Made by a program: the position numbers and the translations under genes. A stretch of 64,000 nucleotides of DNA, from positions 1,116,001 to 1,180,000 of the forward strand of contig JAMXBD010000233.1 in the NCBI GenBank assembly GCA_024138025.1. Direction: 5' to 3'. How positions within the stretch are numbered: position 1 is the first letter of the stretch; each line of letters starts with the position of its first letter. The notes beneath the pieces are model-generated. The model did not search any database and was not told the DNA's origin. It was given only the letters and a program-made list of their open reading frames with translations. Positions 59,325-64,000 of the stretch are shown here, in pieces. The stretch is from Combretum micranthum. Taxonomy: Eukaryota > Streptophyta > Magnoliopsida > Myrtales > Combretaceae.

Positions 59325-61094
59325 TCAAGTTGGAGCATAGATATCACACATGCCCAACTTGCAAACTAAAGTATGATAGGTCCTGTGACACAACCCTTTA
59401 GTAAATACATCAGCCAGTTGCTTATCAGATGTCACATGATGTAAATTCAAGGCATCATTATTCAATTTTTCTTTGATGAAGTGTCGATCAATCTCTATGT
59501 GCTTGGTTCTATCATGTTGAACTGGATTTTGTGCTATATTAATAGCAGCTTTATTGTCACAATACAAGGACAGTGTATCTTTGCTTGATAGACTTAATTC
59601 TTCTAATATCTTCTGTACCCACAGAAGCTCACAAGCTCTTGAGCCATAGCTCTGTATTCTGCTTCAGCACTTGATGGAGCAACTACATTTTGTTTCTTGC
59701 TCCTCCATGTTACTAGATTTCCTCCTACAAAAGTACAGTAGCCAGTGGTGGATCTTCTATCACTTGGAGATCCAGCCCAATCTGCATCTGTAAAGGTGAC
59801 CATGTTTGGCAAATAGTAGTCCTTTTCCGGGAGCAGACTTCAGATATCTCAAGATGCGAAATACTGCTTGCATGTGTGATTCTCGTGGATCATGCATAAA
59901 TTGACTCACTAGACTGACTGCATATGCAATGTCGGGTCTAGTATGAGAGAGATATATTAGTCTTCCTACCAATCTCTGATATCTCCCTAAATCAACTGCA
60001 TCACCAATTCCAACTTGTAGCTTATGGTTGTTTTCAATAGGAGATTCAGCTGGCTTACAACCTAACATGCCAGTTTCTTCCAGGAGATCCAGAATATATT
60101 TTTCTGAGAAATGAAGATACCTTTCTTTGATTTGGCAACTTCAATTCCTAAGAAATATTGCAGTTTTCCCAGATCCTTGATTTCAAATTCCTGGGCCAAA
60201 AGTTTCTTCAATCGAGCTATCCTTTTCATCATCTCCTGTCAATACTATATCATCAACATAAACTATGAGAATAGTAATTTTACCCTTGTTATGTTTAATA
60301 AATAGAGTATGATCTGCATTGCTCTGTTGATAGCCGAAAGAAGTCATAGCTTTGCTGAATCTGTCGAACCATGCTCTAGGAGATTGCTTTAATCCATATA
60401 ATGCCTTTTTCAGTCTGCATACTTTCCCATGTGTTGTTTCAGTATCAAATCCAGGTGGGATCTCCATATACACTTCTTCTTCAAAATCTCCATGTAAAAA
60501 GGCATTTTTCACATCAAACTGCTGTAAATCCCAATCAAGATTGGCTGCACATGATAACAAGATTCTGATTGTGTTCATTTTTGCTACTGGAGCAAAAGTT
60601 TCCTGGTAGTCTACCCCATACGTTTGAGTGAATCCTTTAGCCACCAATCTAGCTTTGAACCTATCAATTGATCCATCAGCTTTGTGTTTTACAGTAAACA
60701 CCCATTTGCAGCCTACCAGTTTTTTTCCAAGTGAAGAGGTAACAAGCTCCCAAGTCTCATTCTTAGTCAACGCTTTCATTTCTTCAATCATTGCTCCCTT
60801 CCATTTTGGATCATTGAGTGCTTCCTTCCAATCCTGTGGAATAGACACAGACGAAATGGACAAGGCAAAACCTCTATAGGTAGGAGATAAAGAATCATAG
60901 GAAACAAAATTAGAAATGGGATGTTTAGTACAGGCTCTAACACCTTTTCTTTGAGAAATAGGTTTATCTAAATCATCAAAAAATAACTCACCAGAAGAGG
61001 ATGATTCTTGGCAGTGGAGAGTAGGTTGCACGATGACTTCTTCTGTTGTGTCTTTGTTTCTCCTTGAGTACCTCTTCAAATCAGGTTTATCCAA
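59325..61094 (-). pseudogene. Reverse transcriptase and RNase H of the intronic Copia element
   Basis: RT (60183-61094) reads WELVTSSLGKKLVGCKWVF, FKARLVAKGFTQTYGVDY, FDVKNAFLHGDFEEEVYM, LYGLKQSPRAWFDRF and the intact catalytic LIVYVDDIVLTGDD. RNase H pieces: GRLIYLSHTRPDIAYAVSL, FTDADWAGSPSDRRSTTGYC, SSAEAEYRAMA, and YCDNKAAINIAQNPVQHDR up to the stop at 59325, four bases from the LTR. Breaks near 60228, 60107, 59810 and 59640 are all explained by small length changes; I see no in-frame stop otherwise. It may be nearly intact in the real genome. Confidence 0.9.
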
Positions 61095-61361
61095 ACGTCC
61101 AATTTTCTCCCCTGGATTATAGTCTCCTTCTGATCATCACTTGTTCTTGGGGTAAGATCAATGAGGGTCACAGTACCAGAAGAGGATGATTCTTGCCAGC
61201 GGAGAGTAGGTTGCACGATGACTTCTTCTGTTGTGTCTTTGTTTCTCCTTGAATACCTCTTCAAATCAGGTTTATCCAAACGTCCAATTTTCTTCCCTTG
61301 GATTATAGTCTCCTTCTGATCATCACTTGTTCTTGGGGTAAGATCAATGAGGGTCACGGTA
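60991..61361. repeat. Tandem duplication of ~185 bp in the Copia pol
   Basis: 60991-61175 and 61176-61361 are near-identical (a handful of differences, one 1-bp indel near 61115/61300). The repeat encodes the variable linker between integrase and RT (KRYSRRNKDTTEE and TLIDLTPRTSDDQKET occur twice). The indel shifts the frame of one copy. Confidence 0.92.
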
Positions 61362-62843
61362 CTAGGTATCATCTCTTCCTTTGCATTATTCTCCCCCTGA
61401 AGAGATGATGGAGTTGGATTGTAGTAAGGTTCAGTTTCTCTGAAAGTAACATCCATACTCACAAAATACTTCCTAGATGGAGGGTGGTAGCATCTGTAAC
61501 CTTTTTGTGTCGGCGAGTACCCAATAAACACACACTTAAGGGCTCTTGGATCTAGTTTCCCAGCATCCTTAGTATGAACAAAACAAACACATCCAAAAAC
61601 CTTTGGAGGGACAGTGTATGTGTTATGTCCTGTTAAGATTTCTAAAGGACTCTTGTAGTTAAGGACTCTAAGAGGCATTCGGTTGATAGATATGCAGCAA
61701 CTAGAATTGCATTGCCCCAGTAAGGCTTAGGAAGATTCATGGTAAACATAAGAGATCTAGCAACTTCCAAAAGATGCCGATTCTTCCTCTCAGCTACCCC
61801 ATTCTGTGCACTTGTATAGGGACAACTAGTTTGATGAATTATCCCATGTGACCTTAAATAAGAATCAAATCTTTCATTCATGTATTCAGTGCCATTATCA
61901 GTCCTAAGAATTTTTATTTTAGCATCAAATTGGGTGCAAACCATCTTATGAAAAGACTGAAAGCAAGAAAACACATCACTCTTAGCCTTAAGTAAATAGA
62001 CCCAAGTCATCCCTGTCAACAATCAATAAAAGTGACAAACCATCGATTACCAGACAAGGAAGTAGTCTGAGTAGGACCCCAAACATCAGAATGAATAGTC
62101 ATGAAAGGAAACTGGCTTTTATTATTAATCAAAGGATAAGAGTTTCGAGAATGTTTTGCATATTCGCAAGGATCACAAACTAATGAATCAAACTGAGTCT
62201 TTGAAAACAAACTAGGAAATAATTTACTTAACACAAAAAAGGAGGGATGTCCCAAACGCCTATGCCATTGCAAGATTTCTTGATTAACATCTTTATTTTC
62301 CCCATAAAAAACCTGTTGGAGACTAGATCCTTGACTTTCATCCAACATATATAAGCCATCGTGCAATCTACCACTGCCAATCCTCTTCCCTGTTTGAAGA
62401 TCCTGAAAGACACAATGATCAGGAAAAAACTCAATTTTACAGTTGAGATTTTTTGTAAGTGTACTGACAGATAACAGATTGACAGGAAATTGAGGGACAT
62501 GAAGCACAGAGGATAGTTTGATATGGGGAGTACAGAAAACAGAACCTGTTCCAGAAACTGGAGTAAAAGAGCCATCGGCTATTCGGACATTGTCCTTATT
62601 TAAACATGGTGAGTATTCAAGAAGATTTTTTGAGGAGCCCGTCATGTGTCTATTCGCACCAGAATCAATAATCCAATGATTAGTATCAAGGGTAGCAGAA
62701 AAAGCATTACCTGACTGCACAAAGTTGGATTTGGCACCGGAGGAAGATTCTTTATGAGACATCAGACGCTTAAGATACTGAATCTCATCAGGAGAAAAGA
62801 AGTCAGAGGGAGTCATCTCAGGAGTTGTTATAGTTTCAGACAA
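61076..62843 (-). pseudogene. Protease and integrase of the intronic Copia element
   Basis: The protease signature WIIDSGANRHMTG is at about 62670. The integrase zinc segment (WHRRLGHPSF, CDPCEYAKH) and first Asp (HSDVWGP) end at a frameshift near 62016. RTDNGTEYMNERF gives the second Asp, and QTSCPYTSAQNGVAERKNRHLLE the Glu. The PLEILTGHNTYTVPPKVFGCVCFVH segment follows after another shift near 61665. All catalytic residues are present. Confidence 0.9.
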
Positions 62844-63693
62844 ATTTGCCCAGTAGAATTAACTCGTTTGCCTCCACGACCTCTCGTTGGGCGTCCATGT
62901 AATTTCCAGCAAGTCTCTTTGGTATGACGTGGTCTTCCACAATAATCACATCGCAAATGATCCTTATTAGAACTTTGGGTTTTCAGCTGCTCAGATGAAT
63001 CACTAGCTGCTACTAAACCAGATTTTTCAACTTGTGGGATATAGAGCATGGTATTGCGTCTGCTCTCTTCCTGCTGAACATAGGAATATGCTTCCTCAAG
63101 AGAAGGAAAAGGGGTCTTACCCAGAACATGAACTCTAATCTGATCAAATTCATTGTTCAGTCCGGCCAAGAAATCATAGACCCTTTCTTTTGCAAGCAGT
63201 TTCTGAAATTTGACTGCATCTTCAGTACAATCAGCCTGAAAATCTTGATAATAGTCAAGCTCTTGCCACAGGCCATTCAACTCAGAAAAATACTGCGAGA
63301 TTGTCATCTCTCCTTGCTTCAAACCATGGACTTTGTTTCGAATCTCATAAATCTGGGCATCATTTCCCACTTGTGAATAGGTGAGAGTAACAGAATTCCA
63401 TATTTTGCTGCTGTGTCAAGCAATAAGTATGTCCTTGAAATTTGGGGCTGCATGGAATTGATAAGCCATGACATTACCAGCGAATTTTCAGAATCCCACT
63501 GGTTGAATGTTGGATCAGTTGTTGCTGGTTTGACTTTAGTACCAGTAATATAATCCTGCATTCCCCTAGCTTTGATAAATAATAAACAAGACCGTGACCA
63601 GGCAAGGTAATTATTTCCATCAAGCTTGACAGGGCTAATTTGCAGTGAAGGATTATCAGTACTAATAGCTGCAATTTTCTTATCACTTTCCAT
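62828..63693 (-). pseudogene. Gag of the intronic Copia element
   Basis: The ATG at 63693 (MESDKKIAA) opens LQISPVKLDGNNYLAWSRSC, the typical Copia Gag head. A one-base loss in an A-run near 63405 shifts the frame, after which YEIRNKVHGLKQGEMTISQYF, FLAGLNNEFDQIRVHVLG and the zinc knuckle CDYCGRPRHTKETC (CX2CX4HX4C) follow. The frame shifts again near 62840 into the protease part. Confidence 0.9.
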
Positions 63694-64000
63694 ATTGAAA
63701 AAAAGAAAAAGAGATACCAGAACAATCCAAAAAAAAAATATCGCGTCGGAACAGTACGTCGGAACAGTACACTTCGTCGGCGAAAGAAGAAAAAAAGACA
63801 AGCAACGACCGGAAAAGGGCTGTCGATCCTAACGCCACTTGCCGGAGGTGTTTTTGATGTCCCACGCGCCCTCACGCGCGCGCGTGAATATAGACGGTCC
63901 TCCTTGGCGCGCGTGTAGCTCACGCGCTGCTCCGTTGGCCGCCGTGACCTCCAAAACCCTAATCGGCGGATGGCCTTCCTCCCTAGCTAGGCTGTGTCGA
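63694..64000 (-). other. 5' leader of the intronic Copia element, GC-rich
   Basis: Sequence upstream of gag, with no PBS or LTR reached before the window end. The stretch 63860-63955 is strongly GC-rich (CACGCGCGCGCGTG palindrome, GCGCGCGTG repeats) in an otherwise AT-rich window. Confidence 0.5.

Overview
This is a plant nuclear window, most likely eudicot. It is AT-rich, has spliced host genes with GT/AG introns, and is mostly LTR retrotransposons with plant-type primer-binding sites (tRNA-Asp, tRNA-iMet and a Tat-type site). No bacterial, organellar or CRISPR features were seen. I cannot name the species.

Layout. (1) 1-6531: a non-coding Tat/Ogre-like LTR element on the + strand. Its 5' LTR is cut by the window edge, followed by PBS, a 3.8 kb internal region with an 87-bp tandem repeat, a polypurine tract and a 2.2 kb 3' LTR. 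(2) 6532-16916: an old chromovirus-type Gypsy element (A, + strand) full of TAG stops. Its gag start is interrupted by a roughly 4.7 kb non-coding insertion. (3) 16918-42739: two nested Athila-type Gypsy elements on the - strand. Element C (29987-42639) sits inside the 5' LTR of element B (17053-42739), with a visible ATTTC target duplication. Both carry gag, protease, RT/RNase H, integrase and a third ORF of about 395 codons, all broken by single-base frameshifts. (4) 42740-45971: degraded Copia pieces and intergenic DNA. (5) 45972-50158: a seven-exon host gene for an HNH-endonuclease-domain protein (- strand). (6) 50159-57002: intergenic DNA with a Copia pseudogene and its 3' LTR (+ strand). 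(7) 57003-58666: the first four exons of an ING-family chromatin-reader gene (+ strand). Its next intron is invaded by an antisense Copia element (about 59.1 kb to beyond the window end), so its later exons, including the expected PHD finger, lie outside the window.

Most interesting. The two Athila elements share non-coding architecture beyond ORFs and LTRs. It comprises (a) a recurrent 15-nt inverted-repeat motif, AACGCC-NNN-GGCGTT, in CpG-rich clusters in the LTRs and between pol and the third ORF; (b) two copies per element of a small hairpin next to a purine-rich tract, one at the LTR and one about 1.1 kb away near the third ORF; (c) conserved islands at the end of pol and in the 3' UTR; and (d) a third ORF whose start sits directly behind a splice-acceptor-like sequence.

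Caveat. Single-base length changes, often in homopolymers, break the young elements, and three in series affect the HNH host gene. This looks partly like consensus error from long-read assembly, so 'pseudogene' calls on the younger elements should be read with that in mind.
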